A stretch of 64,000 bases of DNA, from NCBI GenBank assembly GCA_038227045.1, contig JBBRQD010000011.1:20353-84352 (forward strand). The letters run 5' to 3'. The stretch is from JANXLS01 sp038227045. Lineage in GTDB: Bacteria; Planctomycetota; SZUA-567; H5-PLA8. Both the position numbers and the translations under genes were made by a program. The notes below the pieces were generated by a model. The model did not search any database, had not been told where the DNA came from, and saw only the letters and a list, made by a program, of their open reading frames with translations. This document shows positions 26,429 through 34,903 of this stretch, in pieces. The number at the start of each line of letters is the position of its first letter. Position 1 is the stretch's first letter.

Positions 26429-27028
26429 TTAAGTTAAAATCGTTCGCCTCAGTGCTTCGAACACGCTTTCTGTTTCCGGCTCTCCTTCTCGCTTCATCAA
26501 TTGGACGCCGAAGATTGCCGAAACCACAAGGAAACTGAGATTTTCCGCAGAAATATCCGCGCGCATATCTTTTTCCGCTTGAGCCCGCTGTATGAGCTCG
26601 CGCCAAAGCCCGCACCAGCGCGCTTTTAGCTTGTGTACGGCTGGCCCGAGTTGATCTTCGTTTTCGGCCAGTTCCATACACCACGTTGCGAACAGCCGGC
26701 CATAGCCTCCGTCTCCGTTACTCATGCTGCTTATAAGGTTTATGACAGTTTCAATCTTGTCTCGCGCACGTCCTGGTTCCTCGACAATGCGAAAAAAATT
26801 GGTGTCGAAGAAAGCCTCCATCCGCTCCAAAATAGAAAGCGCCAGATCTTCTTTCGTTTTCCAGTGATGAAAAAACGCGCCTTTTGTTGTTTCGGCTTGA
26901 TCGAAAAGGTCGTAGATGCTCGTATAATGGTATCCGCGCCGAGTAAACAATTTTCGCGCGGCTTGCATGATCAGGTCTCGCGTCTGCTCACCCCGCGAGG
27001 TCATGCGCGTGCCGGGTTTAAGTGCCAT
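26429..27028 (-). CDS. TetR-family transcriptional regulator
   Basis: 199 residues. The N-terminal helix-turn-helix is typical: RDLIMQAARKLFTRRGYHYTSIYDL, then AETTKGAFFHHWKTKEDL. The C-terminal half (about 75-199) is the variable ligand-binding/dimer domain. It is a single-gene unit, not divergent from any clear target. An operator-like site lies 41 bases upstream of its start and another just beyond its stop, so self-regulation is plausible. The codon GC content seems lower than in the neighbouring genes. Confidence 0.9.
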   Translation of the reverse strand: MALKPGTRMTSRGEQTRDLIMQAARKLFTRRGYHYTSIYDLFDQAETTKGAFFHHWKTKEDLALSILERMEAFFDTNFFRIVEEPGRARDKIETVINLISSMSNGDGGYGRLFATWCMELAENEDQLGPAVHKLKARWCGLWRELIQRAQAEKDMRADISAENLSFLVVSAIFGVQLMKREGEPETESVFEALRRTILT

Positions 27029-27068
27029 TTAGATCCCTCTAAGTATTCTATTTTGTTGGAGTAAGCAT

Positions 27069-27082
27069 ACCGTCTGGTTGGT
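27069..27082. promoter_or_regulatory. Possible TetR-type operator upstream of tetR
   Basis: ACCGTCTGGTTGGT lies 41 bases upstream of the tetR start codon, in the expected promoter. It shares CTGGTTGGT with site 26028 and CTGGTYGGT with site 26389, and is an imperfect palindrome. Confidence 0.4.
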
Positions 27083-27233
27083 TTGTAGCCGTCCTTTTGA
27101 TAAAAGCAACGGTTTTCAGGCAAAAAAACATATCTATCGCAACAATCTTCAGCCGCTCAGATTACGAAAAAATAATGAGCGTTCAAGAGCCTAAAATGCC
27201 TGAGAACGCCAGGCACGGACGAAAATCACGATA

Positions 27234-27258
27234 TAAAAAAAGCGGACCGAAGTCCGCT
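27234..27258 (-). terminator. Intrinsic terminator after clpP
   Basis: On the minus strand AGCGGAC-TTCG-GTCCGCT is followed by a run of seven T. A 7-bp stem closed by a UUCG tetraloop is a very stable terminator; it sits about 33 bases after the clpP stop codon. Confidence 0.93.
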
Positions 27259-27261
27259 CTT

Positions 27262-27296
27262 CCTAACCCTTAACTCCAAATTCCAAACTCTTACTT
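27262..27296. repeat. CCTAACC/CCAAATT heptad array overlapping the clpP end
   Basis: Five 7-nt units: CCTAACC, CTTAACT, CCAAATT, CCAAACT, CTTACTT. The clpP stop codon (TAA on the minus strand, 27291-27293) lies in the last unit. Confidence 0.7.
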
Positions 27297-27866
27297 CAGC
27301 ACTTCGTCGATCAAGCCGTATTCCTTCGCCTGGTCGGCCGACATGAAGAAGTCGCGGTCGCTGTCTTTGACGATGCGATCGACAGGCTGGCCGGTGTGTT
27401 TGGAATACAGTTCATTCAGCGAACGCTTCAGGCGAATGATCTCTTCGGCTTGGATGACAATGTCCGCCGCAGTGCCCTGCGCGCCGCCCCATGGCTGGTG
27501 GATCATGATGCGCGCGTGCGGAAGGGCGAAGCGTTTGCCTTTTGCGCCCGACGCAAGCAGGAACGCGCCCATGCTCGCGGCCTGGCCCACGCAATACGTC
27601 GCCACGTCGTTGGTGACGTGCTGCATCGTATCGTAAATCGCCAGTCCGGCGGTCACCGATCCGCCCGGCGACATAATATATAGCTCGATGTCCGCTTCTT
27701 TGTTCTCAAGCTGCAAATAGAGCATCTGCGCGACCACGGTCGCGGCGGTGAATTCGTTGATCTCTTCACCCAGAAACACGATGCGGTCCTTCAACAGGCG
27801 GCTGTAAATGTCCCAGCCGCGTTCGCCGCGCCCCGTCCGTTCGATCACATTCGGAATAATGGCCAT
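27291..27866 (-). CDS. clpP: ATP-dependent Clp protease proteolytic subunit
   Basis: 191 residues, standard ClpP length. The catalytic serine is in CVGQAASMGAFLLASG, the histidine in PHARIMIHQPWGG, and the aspartate in the C-terminal part. The oxyanion glycine stretch SPGGSVTAGLAIYDT is present. It forms the barrel that degrades proteins unfolded by ClpX or ClpA. It follows the trigger factor gene on the same strand, the usual tig-clpP order, although a 322-base spacer with a long inverted repeat lies between them and no clpX follows. Confidence 0.96.
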   Translation of the reverse strand: MAIIPNVIERTGRGERGWDIYSRLLKDRIVFLGEEINEFTAATVVAQMLYLQLENKEADIELYIMSPGGSVTAGLAIYDTMQHVTNDVATYCVGQAASMGAFLLASGAKGKRFALPHARIMIHQPWGGAQGTAADIVIQAEEIIRLKRSLNELYSKHTGQPVDRIVKDSDRDFFMSADQAKEYGLIDEVLK

Positions 27867-28023
27867 TTTCTGTAAGATCTCCGTTCGTTCTTCGTTTTTT
27901 TAGCCGCCCGTTCTTTATCCAAAAAGGGCGGCCCGCAATTTTATCGCTTATATCAAGACGCACCCAAATCGAGAACTGCGAACTAAATCTTTATGTGCGA
28001 CGCCGATTAATTCCAATGCATAA

Positions 28024-28159
28024 CTTAATCGCAGATGAACGCGAATGAACACAGATTACCGCAGATAAAAATGGATGGAGAAAACAGAAGCGCCATTCCA
28101 AAAGCCCCTTTATTCCATCCGCGGTAATCCGCGTGTATTTGCGTTCATCAGCGATTAAG
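28024..28159. repeat. Long inverted repeat between tig and clpP
   Basis: Left arm 28024-28078 and right arm 28115-28159 are imperfect complements: CTTAATCGC at the left end pairs with GCGATTAAG at the right end, and ATGAACGC, GATTACCGC and ATGGATGG recur as complements inside. The 322-base spacer 27867-28188 otherwise holds only the clpP leader. Confidence 0.8.
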
Positions 28160-28188
28160 TAGGCCGCCGATAAACTCAAACTTCGGAA

Positions 28189-29760
28189 TTAACTATGTCC
28201 GTGGTCGTGTCCACCGTGATCGTGCCCGCAATCATGCCCGTGTTCCACAGGGCCGGCGTGGCCGCAGTCGTGGCCATGTTCGTGGCCATGTTCGGCGGAA
28301 ATCGCTGGAGCCTGCTCGCCGTGATCGTGCCCCGCTTCGCCGTGCTCGTGTCCGTGTTCGGCGTGTTCGCCGTGATCATGGCCGTGGTCGTGCCCACCGT
28401 CCTGGTTGAACGGCTTGCGCGGCACGACCGTTAATTCAGCGTAGTCGGTGATCCATTCCATGGCCTTCTTAAAACGAATGTTCGTCTCGATTTGCTGAAT
28501 CTGGCCTTCTTGCGCGAGCTTGTCGAACAACTGCTGCACCGGCACTTGTTGCTGGCGCGACATATTCAGGATCACGTCGTCGACTTCCTCTTCCTCGGCG
28601 ACGAGGTTCTCCTTGTCGGCGATCGCTGAGAGAATGAAGAATCGGCGCAGTTCTTTTTTCCCGTGTTCCAAGGACTGCCCGGCCATCATATCCGTGGAGA
28701 TGCCCATGGCAGCCGGAGTGATGCCCATCTTGCTCATCTGTTGAATGTTCTGGCTCAGGTTATTCGTCGCCGCATGTTGCAGCGCGCGGGGCGGCAGTTC
28801 GAACGAGACCTTTTCTTCGATCTGGCGAAGCAATTCGTTGGCGGTGCGATCTTCGATCGTGTCGCGGATTTTTTCCAGCAGCGACGCGTGCACCCGGTCT
28901 TTGAGCGACTGAGCGTCGGGCATGTTTACTTTCTTGGCCAGTTCGTCGTCGAGCGGCGGAAGATGCAGCGAGCGGATGGCCTGGACCTCGAATTCGATCG
29001 TCGCTTTCTTGCCGCGCTGTTCTTCAATTGGGAAACTGTCCGCGAGCGTTTCGTCGATGACGCGCTTCTCGCCCACTTTGGCGCCCAGCAGATACGAATC
29101 GGCAATATGGGCATGCGCGCCAAAGACGTGGCCGTCGACAACCAGCAGGCGGGCGTCTTTTTCAGTGTGGACTTCGACGCCGTCGACCAGCACTCGCAGT
29201 ACACCCGCCGCGCTGTCTTTGTTGGCCATGGCGCGGCCTTCTTCGGCGGGCGCTTCTTCGACGAAGCGTTCGCGAATACGCTCAAGTGCCTCATCCATCT
29301 CGGCGGGAAGCACGTCGATCTCTTCCTTGTCGGACTTCAAGCCGGTGTACGGCGGCAATTCGAATTGCGGAAAAATTTCGGTCGTGAATTCGAACGTGAA
29401 CGGCTGTCCGCGCGCGGCGGCGATCTTTTCCGGCGCTTCGAACGAAGGCTCGCCGATGGTGTTCAGCCCTTCTTTTTCGATGGCCGAATAGACGGCCTGC
29501 TGGAGCAAGTTGCCCGCGACCTGCCGCTTGACGTCGGCACCGAACTTTCGTTCGACGACTTCTTTGGGAACTTTACCGGCGCGGAAGCCGGGCAGATTGA
29601 CCTTGCCCGCGAGTTCCCCCAATACGGAGTTGAATTCCCGGTTCACGTCGGTGGCCGCAACGGTCACCGAGACCGTTTTTTCCCAAAGGCCTGCGTCTTT
29701 GACGCTTACTTCAACGGCGAGGAGATCGTCGTCCTTGTCGCTCTCGTTTTCCGCAGCCAC
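28189..29760 (-). CDS. tig: Trigger factor with histidine-rich C-terminal tail
   Basis: About 523 residues from GTG 29760 (a TTG at 29802 would add 14). Ribosome-binding domain: VNLPGFRAGKVPKEVVERKF. The FKBP-type PPIase region follows (VDGHVFGAHAHIADS, GEKRVIDETL) and then the helical C-domain (LPPLDDELAKKV onward). Trigger factor helps nascent chains to fold at the exit tunnel. The last 70 residues are unusual: 22 histidines in repeated HGH, HDH and HEH units with two DCGH, a likely Ni2+, Zn2+ or Cu binding tail like that of SlyD or UreE. The DNA of this tail is itself a short-period repeat. Confidence 0.93.
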   Translation of the reverse strand: MAAENESDKDDDLLAVEVSVKDAGLWEKTVSVTVAATDVNREFNSVLGELAGKVNLPGFRAGKVPKEVVERKFGADVKRQVAGNLLQQAVYSAIEKEGLNTIGEPSFEAPEKIAAARGQPFTFEFTTEIFPQFELPPYTGLKSDKEEIDVLPAEMDEALERIRERFVEEAPAEEGRAMANKDSAAGVLRVLVDGVEVHTEKDARLLVVDGHVFGAHAHIADSYLLGAKVGEKRVIDETLADSFPIEEQRGKKATIEFEVQAIRSLHLPPLDDELAKKVNMPDAQSLKDRVHASLLEKIRDTIEDRTANELLRQIEEKVSFELPPRALQHAATNNLSQNIQQMSKMGITPAAMGISTDMMAGQSLEHGKKELRRFFILSAIADKENLVAEEEEVDDVILNMSRQQQVPVQQLFDKLAQEGQIQQIETNIRFKKAMEWITDYAELTVVPRKPFNQDGGHDHGHDHGEHAEHGHEHGEAGHDHGEQAPAISAEHGHEHGHDCGHAGPVEHGHDCGHDHGGHDHGHS

Positions 29761-29820
29761 TGTGTTCGCTTCCCTTCTGTAAAACAAATCGCATTGCCGC
29801 AAAAAAGGATTGCCAACGAA

Positions 29821-29843
29821 AAGCCCCGTGCGGCACGGGGCTT
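29821..29843 (-). terminator. Terminator-like hairpin upstream of tig
   Basis: AAGCCCCGTG and CACGGGGCTT are perfect 10-bp arms around a 3-nt loop; on the minus strand the stem ends in CTTTTCG. It lies between the DUF4388 gene and tig and probably ends transcripts of the former. Confidence 0.8.
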
Positions 29844-29943
29844 GTTTCGACGCGAAATCAGCGCGTGTTTATAGGCTCAAGCCACGCACTCGTCAAGTCC
29901 CATAAATCGTTCGATTCAAAGTCCAAGGGCGTCGAGGCGCACT

Positions 29944-30024
29944 CCAGAGCCGCGCACGTCAGTAAGCGGCAAAGACTGTTTCTTCGAGCAAGAGAAAGCC
30001 GCTTACTGACGCGCGCGGCTCTGG
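29944..30024. repeat. Inverted repeat with 27-bp arms
   Basis: Arms 29944-29970 and 29998-30024 differ at one or two positions and begin CCAGAGCCGCGC. It lies between the tig leader and the DUF4388 gene. The 290 bases 29761-30050 contain this repeat and the terminator but no gene or tRNA. Confidence 0.88.
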
Positions 30025-30050
30025 CGACACTGAACACTTATATTGAACTT

Positions 30051-31016
30051 TTATTTTGAGCGCCCAACCAAAATGGGGGCATACGCACCGGTATTTTGAC
30101 GTTCCTTGAATGCCGAAATGCTCGCCTTGACTTCATCCATTTGCCGCATCCCTTCCAACAACAGGGACATGGTGTTGCCTTCGACCGTGCGGAATGTCGT
30201 GGGCGGGCCCATTTCAAATTGGAACGAGCCTTTGTTCAGATGAAAGAGCAGAAAAAGCGCTTCGGAACCGACGATTTCGTTTAGTTCCGCGTGGTGCACT
30301 TTTCCATCGACAAAATAGACGTCGCCGGTGCGGACGCCGTCGAAAATCTTGAGCGTGCCCGTGAGACGCAAGGGTTCGATCAAGCCGAGAATCTGAGAGA
30401 ATTGGAGCGTGCCGAGTTTGCCGGAGAAGATTGCGTTTTCCAGGTTGGCGGCGTTGACGGCGAGCCGGCCGGATTGGGTCGGCGGGGCGCGGTTAGTGCC
30501 CGATGCGTTCTTTAGCACAGGCGAAAGACCCACCGGCGGAGTTACGGAACCATCCATGTGATCGGCTGGAGCGGACGTCTCGATTGGAGGCATCGCCATG
30601 CGAACGTTGGCGGCGAGCAGATTGCGGACGGCGGTCAAGAACTGAGGCGAGGGACACGGCAGCGAAATCCACGCATCGCGCGCGGTCTCCGGCCATACGT
30701 CTTCGAATTTCGGCGTCAGGCAATCGATTGTCGTCAAAAACAGAAACGGAATGCCAAATGTATTGCGCGAGGTGCGACAGGCCCGAAATAATTGCAAAGC
30801 ATCATGGGACAGCAATGTAATATCCAGAACCACGCATCCCACCGCGCCGCGCCGCACGATTTTCCACGCGTCAACCGGCGTCTGAGCCGTCAATACCGCG
30901 GAACCGGCTTTATTCAATATGGCAGCCAGAGCACCCAGCGTATTGCTGCAGCGGCACACTAACAGCACGTCGGCTTTGGACTCTCCATCCTGGTCAAATA
31001 TAATCGTATCGCTCAT
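30051..31016 (-). CDS. Degenerate receiver domain plus DUF4388 (PATAN) protein
   Basis: 321 residues. The N-terminal 130 residues have a receiver-like fold (ADVLLVCRCSNTLGALAAILNKAG, GCVVLDITLLSHDALQLF) with the phospho-acceptor-like Asp but with Cys-Arg-Cys where the acidic pair should be and no conserved Lys, so phosphorylation is doubtful. After a proline-rich linker (about 140-185), residues 195-300 form a DUF4388 domain: FSGKLGTLQFSQILGLIEPLRLTGTL, VYFVDGKVHHAELNEIVGSEALFLLF. DUF4388 proteins occur in signalling and motility systems of delta-proteobacteria and PVC bacteria. Single gene with its own promoter region. Confidence 0.8.
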   Translation of the reverse strand: MSDTIIFDQDGESKADVLLVCRCSNTLGALAAILNKAGSAVLTAQTPVDAWKIVRRGAVGCVVLDITLLSHDALQLFRACRTSRNTFGIPFLFLTTIDCLTPKFEDVWPETARDAWISLPCPSPQFLTAVRNLLAANVRMAMPPIETSAPADHMDGSVTPPVGLSPVLKNASGTNRAPPTQSGRLAVNAANLENAIFSGKLGTLQFSQILGLIEPLRLTGTLKIFDGVRTGDVYFVDGKVHHAELNEIVGSEALFLLFHLNKGSFQFEMGPPTTFRTVEGNTMSLLLEGMRQMDEVKASISAFKERQNTGAYAPILVGRSK

Positions 31017-31204
31017 ACCTCGCCCTTATTCAGTTATACGATCCTAATAAAGATAGGCAGAACTATTATATTCTTTTGCACACAAATGAATATAAAAATC
31101 CGTTTCAGATTTGATAGATGCAACAGCCAGTTCGGTCATAGTATTTGACCATGAACCACCCGTGTCACTATACAACATTAAACCTTCAATCTTCAAACCG
31201 CAAT

Positions 31205-34200
31205 CTATTTTCGTTGAAACCGGGCGGGCGAGCCGGCGAGTTCTTCGATGTCGATCTTGAAATTCTCGTCGCCGCGTTGAGCAAAATCGATCACTTCGGT
31301 AAATACGTGTGCACCTTTTTGAACGTCGACGGACCCGGCCGCCGTGTCGATTTGAACCCCATCGAGCCAGAGTGTCAGACCCTTCGCGGAATTCACGCGA
31401 AACGCAATTTTGCCGGGTGTGGTGACGTCCAGATCGAAGCGAATCAGCGCAACAGGCTTGCTCTTTCCGCGCGCAATTTCCGCGGCGGGCAGCACGCCGG
31501 ACGTTTCTGCGAAAATGGGCGTCCAGATCCAATGGACGCTGCCGGCAAGCAGTTTCGGAATTTCGGCAAGCGGCGCGGTAGCGACGGCGTCCGGCAGCGG
31601 ATCGAGCATTTGGAATCGCCGCACCGCCACGCTCTGCGCCGTTGAGAACGGGCCGGGCTTGCCGAGTTCCGACAGGAAACGGGCCAGGTCCGCGAATTCG
31701 CCGCGTGTCAGCGAATCGGCCAGGCCGTTGGGCATCAACGAGCCGGCTTCGCGCTTCTTTTGGATCTGGTCGAGCGCGATGGGAATTTCGTCGCGCGTGC
31801 CGTCGCGCAAAATCAGATGCGTCGCAGTCTGGCGCACGATATTGCCGGTGAATACTTCCTTGTCCTTGGTCATGACAGTCCAGGCGTTGTAGCCCTCTTT
31901 TACCGTCTTGTTCGGAGCGAGGACTGAATCGATGACGTAATCGAGCGGCGATGCCGCGCCCACGTTCGAGAGATCGGGGCCGACCTGCCCGCCCGCGCCA
32001 CCGATGGCGTGGCAACTGAAGCAGCTCAGCGTTTTGCGCCGGAAAATCTTCTCGCCACGCGCCGCGTCGCCGTGCTGTTGAACGTCGGCCATCATGGCTT
32101 TCATGTCGTCGGCGGACATCGATTTCTTTTCGTCGGCATTCATCGCCGCGGCCAAATCGCCGGGTTTCTTTCCGGCGAGGGGCGGTGAGGCCGACGCGCC
32201 GCCCGCATTGGCTTGCGCCGCGGATTTCAGGAACGCCAGCAATTCCGGCTGATTCTGTCCCGACGCATTGAAATAACGCAAGCCACCTTCGGCATTCTCC
32301 GGCGCGATCTTGCCGGCTGCGAGCGCCTTGGCCAGCGCCGCGCCCGCGCCTTCCTTCTTTGCAAACGCGGCGAACACCTCAGCGGTTTCGTTCGGCTGCA
32401 ACGGTTGTCCGAGCAGTGAGACAGCCGGCGCGACGGCGGCGGAAGCCTCCAGCGCCGCGAATCCCGCGACGGCGCGCGCGCGAACCGGCGCACGTGTGTC
32501 GGCCTTGGCCGCGTTGGCAAGCGTCGCAACGCTCTTGGCGCCGCCGAGCGACACCAGCGCGTCAATGGCCGCGAGCTTGAGAGAATCCGCAGCTTTGGGG
32601 TCGTTGATTGCCGCGCCGATTTCGGTGCGCAGATTCTCCATCTTCAACGCGCCCGCCAAACGCAATGCCGCAGGAGTCAGTGTCGCATCGTTGCTCTCAA
32701 TGAGTTTCTTGATCGACGAGAGATCGCCACCGGGTTTCGCATGCCGTTCGCGCGCGCTGCGTTCGAGCGCCATGAGCGCCCGCAACCGGAATCCGGCATC
32801 GGTGGAATTCTCCTGCAACTGGAAGATTTCCTGCAACTCGGCCGGTCCGCCCAAACCGGCGACAAGCGCCAGAACCTCGTCTTGATTTGCCGCGGCGATC
32901 TTGTTTTCCTTGAGCAATTTCAAAAGCGGCGCAATCCCCGATTTCGTGCCGGACGCTTGCAGCGCAAACGACAACGCCCGCAGGTTTCCATTGAACGCAT
33001 ACGTGCCGCTTTCGACGCCGGGAATCCATTGATCCTTCAGGCCGTTCACCGCGTGAGAAAGCGCGAAATCGATGTTGGCATCCTGCGGCTTGTCGAGCGC
33101 ACGCAGCGCGATTTCAAGCGAGCGCTGATCGGGAATGTTTTCAAGCGCCGTGATGGCCTCCAAGCGCACGCGTGGACTTTCGTCCAAAACACTCTTAGCC
33201 AGAAGCTCCAGCGCATCGGGAATCTGCACATGCCAGTCGCGCAACACGCGCAACGCGGCCGCGCGAACATGCAGTTCGGGCGACGCCAGAGCCGCCTTGA
33301 GCAATTCCGGTTCGGGCGCATTGAACGCCTGAAAAAGCCATAATGCTTCGAGCCGATTGTGCGCAAAAATAGGATCCTTTGCATCGAGTCCTTTCACCCA
33401 CGCGGCCAGCGCGGGCAGCACGTCCTTCGGACCTTTCTCGATGAGCACGCGGCGGGCTTGCGCGCGCGTGTAATCTTCCGGCGCTTTAAATTGATTGAGC
33501 AACTCTGTGACGCTTGCTCCAACCAGCTTCGGCCGTTCAACAAGCGGCCGGCCCTTCGCGGTCAGGCGCCAGATGCGGCCGTGCGTGTGATCGCGGCGCG
33601 GGTCGCGGAAGTCGACTTCGCCGTGCTGGATAATCGGGTTGAACCAGTCGGCAATGTACAGCGCGCCGTCCGGGCCCATCTTCACGTCGATGGGACGAAA
33701 CGCGCGTTCCATGCCATTGCCGCTGCCCTTCACGTTCTTGAGATGGATGACATCGGGCATCAGTTTCGCCGTGAACCCCGAGCCTTCTTCAGTGAGTTTA
33801 AAGCGGACAATGCGGCTGGCGCGGAAATCGTTGGTGATCACGTCGCCCTGCCAATCGTCAGGAAAATGCCGGCCGCTGATGAGCTCGCACCCCGCGTATT
33901 TCGGGCTGCCGGGCGTGGTGCCGTGCAGAATTTTCTGCGCGTTTGCCGCGGTGCAAAACGTCGCGCCGTGAAAAAAGAAATTCACGCCTTCGCCGCCCGC
34001 GCCGTCAGTTGCCAACGACTCGCCCCATTTCGTAAAACAATGTCCCCAGTGGTTCACCAGTCCGCGCGTGAAAACTTCGAGTTCCATCGTGTCGGGCTTG
34101 AAACGCCACGTGCCGCCCGCGTTCAAGCGTTTGACGCCGAACGGCGTTTCAATGTGGCTGTGAATGTAAATCGACTGATTCATGAACAGCCGCCCATCCA

Positions 34201-34720
34201 TGCCCCAGCGCAGCGTGTGTAGAATATGATGCGTGTCTTCCGTGCCGAAACCATCAAGAACCACGCGCTTGAGGTCGGCTTTGCCGTCTCCATCGGTGTC
34301 TTTGAAATGCAGCAACTGAGTGCTGTTGGCGACATACGCGCCGCCATCGCCGGGCGCGATTCCCGTGGGAATAAACAGATGGTCGGCAAAAACAGTGACC
34401 TTGTCCGCGTGCCCCGCCCCCTGCGTGTCTTCAAGAATAAGAATCTTGTCGTTGGGTACTTCACCCGGCTTGACTTGCGGATAAGTCTCAGACGACGCCA
34501 CCCACAAACGCCCCTGAGGATCGAAATTCATGTGGATCGGCTTGGCCATCAACGGATCCGACGCAAACAAATTAATCTCAAAGCCCTCGGGAAGCTCAAA
34601 CAACTGCCGCTCGTCCTCCGGATTCAAGGGAGCCTCACCGGCAACCGCGAAAACAGCGAAGAGGGTAGGGAGGATTAAGATTGAAAGGAATCTGTGAATC
34701 GTCATTTTTCTAATGCCCAT
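31205..34720 (-). CDS. PVC-type membrane-bound dehydrogenase with HEAT repeats and CxxCH haem site
   Basis: About 1171 residues with a signal peptide (FLSILILPTLFAVFAVAG). Residues 20-420 form the sorbosone-dehydrogenase-like propeller of the PVC family (LPEGFEINLFASDPLMAKP, FDPQGRLWVASSETYP, DTDGDGKADLK, GPDGALYIADWFNP). HEAT repeats span about 430-830. A cytochrome c motif, CFSCH, lies near residue 900 and is followed by VGPDLSNVG and MPNGLADSL. The last 120 residues resemble a PA14-type sandwich (RFDLDVTTPGKIAFRVNSA). Such proteins are periplasmic, numerous in planctomycetes, and thought to oxidise sugars or alcohols. ATG 34720 has AAAGG upstream; ATG 34705 is an alternative. Confidence 0.9.
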   Translation of the reverse strand: MGIRKMTIHRFLSILILPTLFAVFAVAGEAPLNPEDERQLFELPEGFEINLFASDPLMAKPIHMNFDPQGRLWVASSETYPQVKPGEVPNDKILILEDTQGAGHADKVTVFADHLFIPTGIAPGDGGAYVANSTQLLHFKDTDGDGKADLKRVVLDGFGTEDTHHILHTLRWGMDGRLFMNQSIYIHSHIETPFGVKRLNAGGTWRFKPDTMELEVFTRGLVNHWGHCFTKWGESLATDGAGGEGVNFFFHGATFCTAANAQKILHGTTPGSPKYAGCELISGRHFPDDWQGDVITNDFRASRIVRFKLTEEGSGFTAKLMPDVIHLKNVKGSGNGMERAFRPIDVKMGPDGALYIADWFNPIIQHGEVDFRDPRRDHTHGRIWRLTAKGRPLVERPKLVGASVTELLNQFKAPEDYTRAQARRVLIEKGPKDVLPALAAWVKGLDAKDPIFAHNRLEALWLFQAFNAPEPELLKAALASPELHVRAAALRVLRDWHVQIPDALELLAKSVLDESPRVRLEAITALENIPDQRSLEIALRALDKPQDANIDFALSHAVNGLKDQWIPGVESGTYAFNGNLRALSFALQASGTKSGIAPLLKLLKENKIAAANQDEVLALVAGLGGPAELQEIFQLQENSTDAGFRLRALMALERSARERHAKPGGDLSSIKKLIESNDATLTPAALRLAGALKMENLRTEIGAAINDPKAADSLKLAAIDALVSLGGAKSVATLANAAKADTRAPVRARAVAGFAALEASAAVAPAVSLLGQPLQPNETAEVFAAFAKKEGAGAALAKALAAGKIAPENAEGGLRYFNASGQNQPELLAFLKSAAQANAGGASASPPLAGKKPGDLAAAMNADEKKSMSADDMKAMMADVQQHGDAARGEKIFRRKTLSCFSCHAIGGAGGQVGPDLSNVGAASPLDYVIDSVLAPNKTVKEGYNAWTVMTKDKEVFTGNIVRQTATHLILRDGTRDEIPIALDQIQKKREAGSLMPNGLADSLTRGEFADLARFLSELGKPGPFSTAQSVAVRRFQMLDPLPDAVATAPLAEIPKLLAGSVHWIWTPIFAETSGVLPAAEIARGKSKPVALIRFDLDVTTPGKIAFRVNSAKGLTLWLDGVQIDTAAGSVDVQKGAHVFTEVIDFAQRGDENFKIDIEELAGSPARFQRK

Positions 34721-34738
34721 TTTTAATGCCTTTTTTGA

Positions 34739-34879
34739 ACATCGAATCGCACAGATTTTCGCGGATCGACGCGGATAACGGCAAATGCTTGGTAGGATAA
34801 ACAACACCAAACCATCCCCACTAAAAAATCTCTAAAAATTATCTGCGTTGATCCGCGAAAATCCGCGCGATTCGATGTT
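34739..34879. repeat. Long inverted repeat between SGNH and dehydrogenase genes
   Basis: Arms 34739-34779 and 34839-34879, 41 nt each, start AACATCGAATCGC and end GCGATTCGATGTT, with a few mismatches. It resembles the spacer repeat at 28024-28159 in its GCGGAT/ATCCGC units. Confidence 0.88.
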
Positions 34880-34903
34880 TGAAGTTCTTCGCTGTTTTCG
34901 CTG

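Noticed and set aside
28200..28410. Short-period repeat as a CRISPR-like or satellite array
   Set aside because: It is in frame and encodes the histidine-rich tail of trigger factor; there are no spacers.
28663..29874. A 403-codon + strand frame opposite trigger factor
   Set aside because: Antisense shadow of tig with no family signature.
29944..30024. An insertion sequence
   Set aside because: The inverted repeat encloses only 27 bases and no transposase or target duplication is seen.
29850..30050. A tRNA upstream of tig
   Set aside because: I looked for T-loop and acceptor-stem patterns on both strands and found none; the hairpins here are a terminator and an inverted repeat.
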